Source of the DNA: Anoxybacteroides tepidamans
Lineage (GTDB): Bacteria > Bacillota > Bacilli > Bacillales > Anoxybacillaceae
Length of the DNA: 52,504 nt
Assembly: GCF_014201465.1 (NCBI RefSeq)
Contig: NZ_JACHEP010000023.1
Coordinates: 1-52,504 of the forward strand
Reading direction: 5' to 3'
A program made the translations under genes and the position numbers. This document shows, one piece after another, positions 7,363 through 15,603 of the stretch. Numbering within the stretch: the first letter of the stretch is position 1; the number at the start of each line of letters is the position of its first letter. The notes under the pieces were generated by a model. That model worked only from the letters and a program-made list of their open reading frames with translations. It made no database searches and was not told where the DNA came from.

Positions 7363-8241
7363 ATGAATATTCCATCATTGCCTCATACGATCAAACAAAT
7401 CATCCAAGAACGAAAGCAACGGTTTGCTTATCATGAAAATGAATATCTCATAGGCAAAGGCGGTTATACAGCAGCCGATGAAACCATTATATATGATGCC
7501 ATCATTGCATTAGCACTCGGAAAAAACGTATTGTTAAAAGGGCCAACAGGAGCTGGAAAAACGAAACTAGCGGAAACGTTATCGTACTTATTTGGCCAGC
7601 CGATGCATAGCGTAAACTGCTCCGTTGATTTAGATGCAGAAGCATTGCTCGGCTTTAAAACGATTCAAGAACGAGACGGAAAAACAACGATTGAATTTAT
7701 TCCGGGGCCTGTGATTCAAGCGATGAAAAAAGGACATTTACTCTATATTGATGAAATTAACATGGCCAAACCAGAAACGCTGCCGATTTTGAATGGAGTA
7801 CTCGATTATCGGAAAACGATCACGAATCCATTTACTGGCGAAGTGGTCAAAGCGGAAAATACATTTGGAGTGATTGCAGCGATTAACGAAGGCTATATCG
7901 GAACGGTTCCTTTGAATGAAGCGCTGAAAAATCGCTTTATTGTCATTGATGTACCGTACATTCAAGGCGCTGCATTAAAATCTGTCTTGTTGGCGCAAAG
8001 TATATTAAAAGACGACGTATTAATCGAACGTTTTGTTAAACTCTCGGCAGATTTGCTTATCCAAGTCAAAAACGGTCAAATTTCTGAGGAAGCGGCTTCC
8101 ATTCGTGCCTTAATTGACGCCTGTGACTTAGCCGTCTATTTGCCACCGCTTCGCGCGATTGAACGGGGAATAGTCGAAAAACTGGAAGATGACCGCGAGA
8201 AGGCAGCTGTGCGAAACATTGCCGAAACACTCTTTGAGTGA
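7363..8241 (+). CDS. MoxR-type AAA+ ATPase (YojN-like)
   Basis: This 292-residue AAA+ ATPase has the Walker A loop GPTGAGKT (residues 60-67), Walker [14 protein letters not shown] and a sensor segment [14 protein letters not shown] chose the ATG at 7363 because it follows GAGAAAGGA at good spacing; the TTG-start extension from 7324 has no ribosome site and would begin just after the -10 box. MoxR ATPases work with VWA-domain partners to remodel or assemble protein complexes, often metal-containing enzymes. The next gene, ten bases downstream, is exactly such a VWA protein. B. subtilis has a comparable yojN-yojO pair. The substrate is unknown. Confidence 0.85.
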   Translation: MNIPSLPHTIKQIIQERKQRFAYHENEYLIGKGGYTAADETIIYDAIIALALGKNVLLKGPTGAGKTKLAETLSYLFGQPMHSVNCSVDLDAEALLGFKTIQERDGKTTIEFIPGPVIQAMKKGHLLYIDEINMAKPETLPILNGVLDYRKTITNPFTGEVVKAENTFGVIAAINEGYIGTVPLNEALKNRFIVIDVPYIQGAALKSVLLAQSILKDDVLIERFVKLSADLLIQVKNGQISEEAASIRALIDACDLAVYLPPLRAIERGIVEKLEDDREKAAVRNIAETLFE

Positions 8242-8251
8242 GGGAACAACG

Positions 8252-10171
8252 ATGAGACGTTTCATCCAATTTAATGATAAAAAAATTGATTCGTTTTTAT
8301 TTATGGAGCTATCCGATTTAACCAAAACGTTAACAAAACAAAATGATTGGGAAGTCAAATTCGGGTTTCAATCATATCTCGATTTTCAAAATCGAACATT
8401 ATACGTCAGCTATTTTTGGGACAATCGGCCGAACGAAGAAAAAGTGAACGGTTTGAAAAGCGATGTATGTTTGCGAGCAGTTGGAACTTTGTTTCATACG
8501 GATGTTACTGAAGTGAAATCATTCATTGATAAAGCAACCATGACATCGATCCCCAGCTTTGCAAAACAGTTATTTATGCTGGCCGAAGATTTGCGGCTTG
8601 AGGAAATTTGCAAAAAAGAACGTCCTGGTACAAAAAAATGGTTTTCCACTCGCCGCCGCGTGTATCGTCATTATTTCCAAAGCCAAACGAATGCCAACTT
8701 GATGAAAAGCGTTTATACCGATGCGTTATTTACAGTCATCTATTTATTATTAACATCTGAATCGCCACTTGAAGATATTCCGATGATTTATGAACCGATT
8801 GACCGAATGATGCCGTGGCTTCGTCAAACGCTCGGTCAATTTTTTGATGCCGTTTCGACAAAAGATGTGGCTCGCGTCGCTTTCATGATTACAGAAACAC
8901 TTGATGAAGTGCTGGAACATGATATGTTAAATACGTATTTTTATTTACCGGAACATAGCTATGGGACGGAAGAAGCAATGCTGACGATCGATGATATGAA
9001 ACGGAAAAATGCGCTCAATAACCGTGATGTGCTGGATCAGAAAAAGAAAGGCGACGAGGATATTCATGAACAAAAATTGCCGACATGGCATCGTGAAACG
9101 AGCGATATGACGAAAAGCTTTTTACAATTCGAACTGGAGCAAGGATCACAAACCGATTTGTTAGGAGAAGGAGTACGGGAAGGGGAAGAAGGGGATCAGG
9201 CGCTCGCAATCGTTCAAGGTTCTGTGCAAAAAAGCAAACGGAACGATTATACGAAACAAAACGCCATCGAAAAGAAACGAGACATACGGCAAACAGGAAA
9301 AGGCGAACCGTATGGTAAAGAAAACAAATATGCCGAAGCGATTTTCCTTTCTCCTCAACCACCTTCTTTTCAACAACTTGCTGAGTATGAGAAGATGAAA
9401 GCAGAGATTGTTTCCTATCAGAAGAAGCTAAAAAAAATGATCGAAAAAACGCTGGAACATAAGAAAATAATGCCGCGCACCGATTTGCATTTTGGCCGTT
9501 TGCATAAAAAATTGCTTCGTTTATGGACAGACGAACAGCCGCGCCTGTTTTATAAAAAACATGAACCATCTATCGCAATCGATGCAGTCTTTACACTTTT
9601 AGTCGATTGCTCCGCCTCAATGCACGATAAAATGGAAGAAACGAAGCGGGGAATCGTTTTATTTCATGAGGCATTGAAATCGGTGTTTGTCCCTCACCAA
9701 ATCGTCGGTTTTTGGGAAGATTCCAATGAAGCAAATGAAACGAAGCAACCGAATTATTTTCAGACGGTCATTTCTTTTTCTAAATCGCTTAAGAAACAAA
9801 GCGGTGCCGAAATTATTCAGCTCGAACCTCAAGAGGACAATCGCGACGGTTTTGCCATTCGCATTATGACGGGGCAGTTGTTACAGCGTACAGAGAAGCA
9901 AAAATTTTTATTAGTGTTTTCCGATGGAGAACCAGCAGCATACGGCTATGAACAAAACGGCATTATCGATACACATGAAGCCGTATTAGAAGCAAGAAAA
10001 AAAGGAATCGAGGTCATTAATATCTTTTTAGCGAACGGGGACATTGATGAAGGGCAACAAAAAACGATCCAAAACATTTACGGAAAGTACAGCATTTTCG
10101 TTCCAAACGTAGAACAGCTTCCGGACATTTTGTTTCCTCTTCTGAAAAAGCTATTGTATAAAAGTTTGTAG
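8252..10171 (+). CDS. VWA-domain protein, partner of the MoxR ATPase (YojO-like)
   Basis: The 639-residue protein has a C-terminal von Willebrand A domain. The MIDAS start is LLVDCSASMHDK (DxSxS, about residue 450), and the later metal-binding acidic turn is LVFSDGEPAAYGY. The N-terminal 300 residues are helical, and the middle (about 300-400) is charged and probably flexible. The start at 8252 follows GAGTGAGGG; a longer in-frame start lies inside the upstream gene and lacks such a site. MoxR/VWA pairs act together as co-chaperone-like maturation factors in the cytoplasm. The ten-base spacing supports translational coupling. The client is not evident from neighbours. Confidence 0.82.
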   Translation: MRRFIQFNDKKIDSFLFMELSDLTKTLTKQNDWEVKFGFQSYLDFQNRTLYVSYFWDNRPNEEKVNGLKSDVCLRAVGTLFHTDVTEVKSFIDKATMTSIPSFAKQLFMLAEDLRLEEICKKERPGTKKWFSTRRRVYRHYFQSQTNANLMKSVYTDALFTVIYLLLTSESPLEDIPMIYEPIDRMMPWLRQTLGQFFDAVSTKDVARVAFMITETLDEVLEHDMLNTYFYLPEHSYGTEEAMLTIDDMKRKNALNNRDVLDQKKKGDEDIHEQKLPTWHRETSDMTKSFLQFELEQGSQTDLLGEGVREGEEGDQALAIVQGSVQKSKRNDYTKQNAIEKKRDIRQTGKGEPYGKENKYAEAIFLSPQPPSFQQLAEYEKMKAEIVSYQKKLKKMIEKTLEHKKIMPRTDLHFGRLHKKLLRLWTDEQPRLFYKKHEPSIAIDAVFTLLVDCSASMHDKMEETKRGIVLFHEALKSVFVPHQIVGFWEDSNEANETKQPNYFQTVISFSKSLKKQSGAEIIQLEPQEDNRDGFAIRIMTGQLLQRTEKQKFLLVFSDGEPAAYGYEQNGIIDTHEAVLEARKKGIEVINIFLANGDIDEGQQKTIQNIYGKYSIFVPNVEQLPDILFPLLKKLLYKSL

Positions 10172-10195
10172 AACATAATAAGGGGAGAGGTATGA

Positions 10196-11440
10196 ATGAT
10201 CAAATTGTTTACAGACAGCGATTTAGACGGAATTGGCTGTGGATTGCTCGCTACTATTGCGTTTGGAGGCAAAGTAGATGTTTCGTATTGCTCGTATCGA
10301 AATTTAAATGAACGTGTGCGGCAATTTATTGAAAACGATACTCATGACGAAGCACACGTGTATATTACCGATCTAGCTGTAAACGAAGAAGTAGAAAAGA
10401 AGCTGGACGAACGGTTTCAAGCGGGAAAACATGTGCAAGTCATTGATCATCATGTCACTGCCCTTCATTTTAACCGTTATCCATGGGGCTGGGTGGAGCC
10501 GGTAAATAAGCATGGAAAAAAGACGTGCGCAACTTCGTTATTTTATGAATATCTTGTTCGCCAGCAAAAGTTGCAACGAAGTGAGGCATTAGATGAATTT
10601 GTTGAACTTGTCCGTCAATATGATACGTGGGAATGGGATGAAAATAATAACATCCAAGCAAAGCGTCTCAATGATTTATTGTCGATGCTAGGAATGGATG
10701 AGTTTGTGCAGCAAATGACCGAACGTTTGCAAGCGCAACAGATGTTTTCATTTACGGATATGGAAGAATTTTTGTTTCAAGTAGAAGAAAAGAAAATTCA
10801 GCGTTACATCCGCCTGAAACAGAAACAAATGGTGCAAACGTGGATCGATGAATATTGCGTCGGGATCGTATTTGCCGAACAACATATATCGGAATTAGGA
10901 AATGCATTATCCAAACGTTGTCCGCATTTGGATTTTATCGCTATGGTGAACCTTGGCACGAAACATATCGGGTTTCGAACGATCCATGATTTTGTGAATG
11001 TAGCGGAATTTGCTAAACGATTCGGCGGCGGAGGACATCCGAAAGCGTCAGGTTGTTTGATGGATGAGCATACTTTTTCAAGTTTTGCTATGACAGCTTT
11101 CCATCTTCCGCCCATTTATCACGATGCGGAACAAAACCGTTATAATATAAAAGAACATCACGAAGGAATTTTTTTCAAAAACAATGAAGAACAATGGTTT
11201 TTGCTTTTTTACGATGAGCAAAACAAATGGATCGTTTTGTGCGATGATGATCCATCGATTCCTTCTTTTTTAAGCTTTGAGGAAGCTGAGAGATGGGTAA
11301 AACGGCATTTTGCTGCGGGATTGGCAGAAGATGCGCTTGTAATCGATTATTTGCAGCAACAGCTTTTATGGTCGAAAGAAGATATGGTCGCCCGTTACCC
11401 GGAAGCAGTTGAACAGTATAAAAACAACAAAAGAAGTTGA
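10196..11440 (+). CDS. nrnB: DHH-family phosphoesterase, NrnB-like oligoribonuclease
   Basis: The 414-residue protein has the DHH phosphoesterase order. The first metal motif is FTDSDLDGIGC (residues 5-15), then come TDLAVNEE and the name-giving VIDHHVTALHF (about residue 83). A DHHA1 domain carries FGGGGHPKASGCLM (about residue 278), the substrate-binding glycine loop. B. subtilis NrnB degrades short RNAs and pApA-type dinucleotides with Mn2+. The ATG follows AAGGGGAGAGG and lies 24 bases after the VWA gene, so it may be co-transcribed with the MoxR pair. A general DHH cyclic-dinucleotide phosphodiesterase role is an alternative. Confidence 0.8.
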   Translation: MIKLFTDSDLDGIGCGLLATIAFGGKVDVSYCSYRNLNERVRQFIENDTHDEAHVYITDLAVNEEVEKKLDERFQAGKHVQVIDHHVTALHFNRYPWGWVEPVNKHGKKTCATSLFYEYLVRQQKLQRSEALDEFVELVRQYDTWEWDENNNIQAKRLNDLLSMLGMDEFVQQMTERLQAQQMFSFTDMEEFLFQVEEKKIQRYIRLKQKQMVQTWIDEYCVGIVFAEQHISELGNALSKRCPHLDFIAMVNLGTKHIGFRTIHDFVNVAEFAKRFGGGGHPKASGCLMDEHTFSSFAMTAFHLPPIYHDAEQNRYNIKEHHEGIFFKNNEEQWFLLFYDEQNKWIVLCDDDPSIPSFLSFEEAERWVKRHFAAGLAEDALVIDYLQQQLLWSKEDMVARYPEAVEQYKNNKRS

Positions 11441-11466
11441 TGCACGGCGTCAGCTTCTTTTGTTGT
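11424..11466 (+). terminator. Hairpin terminator overlapping the end of the DHH gene
   Basis: A 17-pair stem (ACAACAAAAGAAGTTGA with TCAGCTTCTTTTGTTGT, one G-U pair) has a nine-base loop. The stop codon is inside the stem. The T-rich right arm (CTTCTTTTGTTGTT) serves as a broken T tract. Confidence 0.65.
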
Positions 11467-11554
11467 TAGAATATTTCCAACAATTACAGTCTGCCTTCTC
11501 TGCGATCTTCCATGTAAAATAGGAATATGCCAAACTAGCAGAGAGAGGTGCAGC

Positions 11555-12742
11555 ATGAGGAAAAAAACATGGGCAACAGGATTGACTTTGGCATTATTCG
11601 CTAGTGGAGTAGGACAAGTTCACGCACATGAACGGACGTACAAAGTTCAAACAGGAGATAGTTTATGGAAAATCGCTACCACGTATCGTATATCAGTAGA
11701 AGATTTAAAAGCATGGAATGCGCTAAAAGATGATCAAATTTATGTTGGACAAATGTTAACATTGTTACCGCCTCACCAGCACGAAACGACTTATACAGTA
11801 AAACTAGGAGATACATTATCCTCCATTGCCAAAACGTATCAAATTTTGATTGCGGACATTAAAATTCGCAATCAGCTGGCAAACGATTTTATTTATCCAG
11901 GACAGACGCTAATCATACCGACAGAAAAAGGAACATATACGACTCATACAGTACGGGCAGGAGAATCGCTTTCCATCATCGCCCGAGATTACGGCGTTTC
12001 GTTTGTTGATTTAAAATCTTGGAATCAATTAAACAAAGATACTGTTTTTGTTGGCCAAACATTATATGTCACAAAACCAGTAACTACCGTGCCAACTGCA
12101 CCACCAACAACAGCAAAAGCTACCACATATACCGTACAACCTAGTGATAGTTTATATGCCATTGCATTAAAATACGGAACGAATGTCCAGCAGTTGAAAA
12201 CGTTAAACAACTTATCTTCTGACACGATTTATGTTGGACAAGTATTAAAAATTGCCGACGGGCAACTTTCGAAGCCTGTAGCTCCCGATCGCTTGCAAGA
12301 CGCTCTTTTCCCGCTTAAAGCAGGGACGTACACGCTGTTTGGAGATACGTATGGAGAAAGCCGGCAATATGGCGGTGACCGCGTTCATGAAGGAACAGAC
12401 ATTATCGCGTCAAAAGGGACACGAATTTACTCCGCAACAGACGGAACGATCATTCGAAAAGGGTGGAACGATTTTGGCGGCTGGCGTCTTACTGTCAAAA
12501 CAAATGAAGGGATTTACATTTACTATGCACATATGCAAGGCTACGCACCGGGCATCGAACAAGGACAAACGGTAAAAAAAGGGCAACTCATCGGTTATGT
12601 AGGCGATTCTGGATATGGTCCGGTCGGAACGACAGGAAAATTTATTGCTCATTTGCATTTTGGCATGTATGATTTGAATTGGAATGCGATCAACCCTTAT
12701 AGCTATTTGAAGTATTGGGAATGGAAAATAAATAATCCGTAA
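11555..12742 (+). CDS. Secreted cell-wall hydrolase with four LysM domains and an M23 peptidase domain
   Basis: The 395-residue protein starts with a signal peptide (KK...TGLTLALFASGVGQVHAHE, cleavage near residue 24). Four LysM repeats follow (about residues 29-72, 77-121, 128-170, 187-230), each starting like YTVQ.GDSL. and ending in YVGQ.L. The C-terminal M23/LytM metallopeptidase (about 255-385) keeps HEGTD, the HMQ segment and HLHFGMYD, which supply the zinc and catalytic His/Asp. It should bind peptidoglycan outside the membrane and cut peptide cross-links. A Thr/Pro linker precedes LysM4. It is a single gene with a strong terminator. Related endopeptidases act in growth or in spores; which applies here is not visible. 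Confidence 0.9.
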   Translation: MRKKTWATGLTLALFASGVGQVHAHERTYKVQTGDSLWKIATTYRISVEDLKAWNALKDDQIYVGQMLTLLPPHQHETTYTVKLGDTLSSIAKTYQILIADIKIRNQLANDFIYPGQTLIIPTEKGTYTTHTVRAGESLSIIARDYGVSFVDLKSWNQLNKDTVFVGQTLYVTKPVTTVPTAPPTTAKATTYTVQPSDSLYAIALKYGTNVQQLKTLNNLSSDTIYVGQVLKIADGQLSKPVAPDRLQDALFPLKAGTYTLFGDTYGESRQYGGDRVHEGTDIIASKGTRIYSATDGTIIRKGWNDFGGWRLTVKTNEGIYIYYAHMQGYAPGIEQGQTVKKGQLIGYVGDSGYGPVGTTGKFIAHLHFGMYDLNWNAINPYSYLKYWEWKINNP

Positions 12743-12751
12743 CACACTTAC

Positions 12752-12783
12752 AAACGTGTAGCTTAAATAGCTACACGTTTTTT
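12752..12783 (+). terminator. Terminator of the LysM-M23 gene
   Basis: A perfect 12-pair stem, AAACGTGTAGCT with AGCTACACGTTT, has a five-base loop and is followed by T residues. Confidence 0.9.
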
Positions 12784-12889
12784 AATTAAATATGGTGAGA
12801 GATTAATAAAAAGTTAACACAATTGTAACAGTTTATATATTTTAATGGACACAGATTTTCCCTATAATATAAATAGGGAGGTGAGAGTA

Positions 12890-13084
12890 TTGAAACAGTA
12901 TGTCTTTTCTTTTTACACAGAGCAAGCAAAACATGTTGTGCGGGAAGAAGCAATTCTTGCTGATGGAATGATGGACGCGTTTGTAAAAGCAAAAAAATTA
13001 ATGAAAACATACGAAAAAGAACTGGGAACTCCTATCCGTGTTCAATACAAAGGTGTGCGCTACCGGAACATTGACATTGCGTAA
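12890..13084 (+). CDS. Small conserved-looking protein of unknown function (64 aa, TTG start)
   Basis: I chose the TTG at 12890 because it follows GGGAGGTGAGA at ideal spacing. The ATG-start form from 12845 would begin upstream of the -10 box TATAAT (12863-12868). The 64-residue product (starts MKQYVFSFYTEQAK, ends VRYRNIDIA) is charged, mixed alpha/beta, with no membrane segment or signal. I do not recognise a family. The excellent ribosome site, nearby -10 and downstream hairpin support a real gene. It is the last plus-strand gene before dif. Confidence 0.7.
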   Translation: MKQYVFSFYTEQAKHVVREEAILADGMMDAFVKAKKLMKTYEKELGTPIRVQYKGVRYRNIDIA

Positions 13085-13133
13085 CTTGCATGGAAGGATG
13101 AGATTTATGATTTTTCAAAATCAAACATTCACT

Positions 13134-13187
13134 AACGTGCAGCGGTCAACCAATCGAGCCAACTAAGCCGCTGCACGTTTTATTTTT
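13134..13187 (+). terminator. Terminator of the small gene, left of dif
   Basis: AACGTGCAGCGG and CCGCTGCACGTT form a perfect 12-pair stem with a 22-base loop, followed by TTATTTTTG. It starts about 50 bases after the stop codon. Confidence 0.75.
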
Positions 13188-13188
13188 G

Positions 13189-13233
13189 TTTTCATCTCAA
13201 TATAATAAGTTTACTTATATTTTGAGATGAAAA
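13189..13233. repeat. Inverted repeat flanking the dif site
   Basis: TTTTCATCTCAA (13189-13200) and TTGAGATGAAAA (13222-13233) are exact complements. The AT-rich centre contains the smaller palindrome ATAAGT-TT-ACTTAT. The repeat ends seven bases before dif. It may be a protein site or a structural element of the terminus; no coding sequence is involved. Confidence 0.6.
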
Positions 13234-13236
13234 GTT

Positions 13237-13270
<34 letters not shown>

Positions 13271-13275
13271 TAAAA

Positions 13276-13309
13276 ACAAAAAATAAGGCAGTTGCTATTT
13301 ACTACTGCC
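13276..13309 (-). terminator. Terminator of the 160-aa gene, right of dif
   Basis: On the minus strand GGCAGT and ACTGCC form a stem around an 11-base loop, followed by TTATTTTTTG. It lies between dif and the 13326 stop codon. Confidence 0.7.
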
Positions 13310-13325
13310 CTCTTAGTTTTTTTAG

Positions 13326-13808
13326 TTACACAATCTCGCTTATAACACAGCCGGCAAGCTTATTCTCTATTTTACTGTTGCGAAATAACCAATTTATTAA
13401 ATGAGGCTCAGTGTTAAAAATTTCAACACTTACCTTCCCCTCAACAAATAGCAGAGCAAAGCGGACGCCTATTTTAATTAAAGAACCGTCAGAACCTTCA
13501 ACGAAAAGAACGGTTCCGGAATAATGATAATCATCTAGATTACTTCCGAATTTCTTTTCATAATAATCAATGTTTTCACTTCGGTTCGGTCCAGCAATTT
13601 CCTTTAGAATTTGATAGAAATCTTTAATGTTTTCCTTGAAAATTTCTGGATAAAGCGATCCATAAATTTTATTGTCATGGATGGTTAGTTGGAACAAACT
13701 TAAATCTAATCGTTTTGTTAAAAGCTGTTCCCATTCAGCTTGAGTTAAAGTCTTTTCTGATTCAGCCACAAATTCACTAATAATCCCTAAGCTATAATAT
13801 GTACCCAT
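13326..13808 (-). CDS. Protein of unknown function next to dif (160 aa)
   Basis: I do not recognise this 160-residue protein (starts MGTYYSLGIISEFVAESEK, ends GCVISEIV). It has no signal peptide or membrane segment. It appears as mixed alpha/beta, acidic, with alternating hydrophobic strands in the C-terminal half (LIKIGVRFALLFVEGKVSVEIF). The ATG follows GGGAGGCATTT, and a terminator sits behind it. It is the first minus-strand gene right of dif and is AT-richer than dinB. Its size and style resemble immunity or orphan proteins acquired at the terminus, but no function can be assigned. Confidence 0.75.
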   Translation of the reverse strand: MGTYYSLGIISEFVAESEKTLTQAEWEQLLTKRLDLSLFQLTIHDNKIYGSLYPEIFKENIKDFYQILKEIAGPNRSENIDYYEKKFGSNLDDYHYSGTVLFVEGSDGSLIKIGVRFALLFVEGKVSVEIFNTEPHLINWLFRNSKIENKLAGCVISEIV

Positions 13809-13873
13809 AAATGCCTCCCATTTTTATTATTTTACAATCGATTGTTTGAAGTTAGTTTATTACTATACATGTC

Positions 13874-15091
13874 TTAATTTTGTTGCTCCCTCTCTTTTTC
13901 TACCAAGGCGGCACCTTTTTGAATCGCTGTGTCGCCGAATTTTTTTCGGAGCTTCTCTACCGTTTTCCACAATGCTTCTATTTTGGCCTCTTCTTCATAA
14001 TGAAACAAGTCTAGTTGCTTGACTGCTTCTTTGCGATCAAAGACGTCAAGAGCGGTGATGCCGAGCAATCGAATGGGCTCACTGTTCCAGTGCTTTTTCA
14101 ATAAATGCGCTGCATAGCGAAAAATTTCTTCCGCTTCTTGAAACGGGTTGTCCCACGTTTTGCTGCGAGTGATCGTTTGGAAGTTGTGATAGCGGATCGT
14201 CAGTTGGATGGTTGTAGACACCACTCGCTTCTGTTTCATTCGTACGCTGACAGACTCCGCGAGTTCACGAAGTACTTGAAACAAAACATGTTCTTCTGTT
14301 ACATCGTATGGAAGCGTTGTCGAGTTGCCGACTGATTTCCACTTCTCCCCCGCTTCTGGATCAACCGGACTGTGGTCAATGCCATTTGCCCGCTCTTTCA
14401 AACGAAGGCCATAAATACCGAGTTTTTGTTGGAGTGCTGTTTCTTCGGCTTTTGCTAAGTCGCCAATCGTGACAATCCCCATCGCATTCAGCTTTTCGGC
14501 GGTTTTGTCGCCTACTCCATGCATCTGCCCAACCGGCAGTGGCCATAATACGATTGGGACGTCGCGTTTGCGCAAGACAGTAATGCCGAGCGGTTTTTTC
14601 ATTTCGCTTGCCATTTTCGCTAAAAACTTGTTCGGTGCAATGCCGATGCTGACAGGGATACGCAATGTTTCAAGTAGTCCGCGCTGAATATGGTGGGCTA
14701 ATTCAAGCGGATGTTGGGACGATGAAACTTCTGTCACATCTAAATACCCTTCATCGATAGAAGCGCGCTCAAGAAGCGGAGAAATACGCTGTAAAAATGC
14801 GAACACTTGCTGGCTCATTTCGCGGTAAAGCGAAAAATTCGGTTTCCTCACAACAAGAGATGGGCATTTTTTCTTCGCTTCCCATAGCGGCATCGTCGTA
14901 TAAATGCCAAAGCGTTGCTTAGCAATGTAATTAGCCGCTAGCACAATCCCCCTCCGTTCTTTCGGATCACCCGCTACGACGACCGCTTCGTCTTTCAGCG
15001 ACGGATCACGCGCCACCTCGCAGCTCGCGAAAAACGAATTGCAGTCAATATGAAAAATAATACGTCCACGTTTTCCATTCGCCGCTTGCAT
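13874..15091 (-). CDS. dinB: DNA polymerase IV (Y-family translesion polymerase)
   Basis: The 405-residue protein has Y-family motifs in order: IIFHIDCNSFFASCEVA (catalytic Asp near residue 15), the conserved SIDEGYLDVTE (second catalytic Asp/Glu, about residue 113), the helix-hairpin-helix region LPVGQMHGVGDKTAEKL, and a C-terminal little-finger domain. QLDLF near residue 364 is a standard beta-clamp-binding motif. It copies damaged templates, with low fidelity, in the cytoplasm. The ATG follows AAAGGGAA. I see no CGAAC-type LexA box upstream. It matches the B. subtilis PolY1 (YqjH) type better than PolY2. Confidence 0.93.
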   Translation of the reverse strand: MQAANGKRGRIIFHIDCNSFFASCEVARDPSLKDEAVVVAGDPKERRGIVLAANYIAKQRFGIYTTMPLWEAKKKCPSLVVRKPNFSLYREMSQQVFAFLQRISPLLERASIDEGYLDVTEVSSSQHPLELAHHIQRGLLETLRIPVSIGIAPNKFLAKMASEMKKPLGITVLRKRDVPIVLWPLPVGQMHGVGDKTAEKLNAMGIVTIGDLAKAEETALQQKLGIYGLRLKERANGIDHSPVDPEAGEKWKSVGNSTTLPYDVTEEHVLFQVLRELAESVSVRMKQKRVVSTTIQLTIRYHNFQTITRSKTWDNPFQEAEEIFRYAAHLLKKHWNSEPIRLLGITALDVFDRKEAVKQLDLFHYEEEAKIEALWKTVEKLRKKFGDTAIQKGAALVEKEREQQN

Positions 15092-15186
15092 ATCTATTCC
15101 CTTTCTCTCGGCTTTTGTTTCTCTCTTTTATTTTACTTGATTCCCCACTTTTTGTAATATGTTTCTTACTCAAGAAACCGAGCTTA

Positions 15187-15320
15187 TTTAGTGGTTTAGT
15201 GGATCAACGAAAGAAAAAGCTCCTGCGGCGGCAGAAAAGATGACGACAAGCCAAAGCAGGCACTTCCAGACGGTCAATAAACTAAAAGAAGCTAACGCAA
15301 GATAGAAATCAGCTGGAGTT
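15187..15320 (-). pseudogene. Fragment of a chromate transporter C-terminus
   Basis: Read on the minus strand, codons from about 15320 to the TAA at 15187 give a hydrophobic tail (TPADFYLALASFSLLTVWK, then LLWLVVIFSAAAGAFS). It aligns with the end of the intact ChrA encoded at 49038-50246 (SPIDFAFVAILFSMLVYWK, then PPWIIVLTGAIGG). No start codon or upstream part is present. It directly follows the PIN-gene fragment. This is a small remnant, judged by eye from pattern similarity, so the call is moderate. Confidence 0.5.
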
Positions 15321-15329
15321 TGAATCTTC

Positions 15330-15555
15330 TGTTCCCCTTCTTGAATTTAGTTGTGCCCAAGGCGACTCTTTATCTAATAATCCGCATGAGTTTTTGTACA
15401 CATTTGTTTCGGCGATATGGTTCCCTGTTTCAATAATAGCTGCGAGTGGAAGAACGAACGTTGCCCCTTGACGCTCTTCCATTAGCAAACCGTCCACACG
15501 TTTATAGTCCCATTTGTTTTCTTCGCCGCCGCACACTTGCAGCCAGCAACATAAA
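15330..15555 (-). pseudogene. Decayed fragment of the PIN-like gene (copy of 34091-34603)
   Basis: The minus-strand reading gives CCWLQV, then WDYKRVDGLLMEERQGATFV, PLAAIIETGNHIAE and LDKESPWAQ. These match the intact PIN-like protein of 34091-34603 (WDYKRVSDLLAEEERQGAMF, PLATIIETGNHIAQ, LDKESPWAQ). The start (MKRKILVIDTS) is missing and an internal segment between NHIA and LDKESPW is shortened. The fragment stops where the terminator hairpin of the ubiB gene begins. It shows that the ATPase/PIN module, or part of it, was once here too. Confidence 0.85.
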
Positions 15556-15596
15556 AAAATCCCCCACTTCCACTGACGTTAGCCAGTAGTGGGGGA
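15553..15596 (-). terminator. Terminator of the aarF/ubiB-type gene
   Basis: On the minus strand CCCCCACTACTGG pairs imperfectly with CAGTGGAAGTGGGGG and is followed by ATTTTTTT. It starts about eight bases beyond the stop codon at 15604. Confidence 0.8.
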
Positions 15597-15603
15597 GTTC
15601 CAC

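Noticed and set aside
9015-9569. 184-aa minus-strand gene inside the VWA gene
   Set aside because: Antisense shadow of a long coding frame; composition and residues look random.
15161-15178. GTTTCTT-ACTC-AAGAAAC upstream of dinB as an SOS box
   Set aside because: It is an inverted repeat but does not contain the CGAAC/GTTCG halves of the Gram-positive LexA box.
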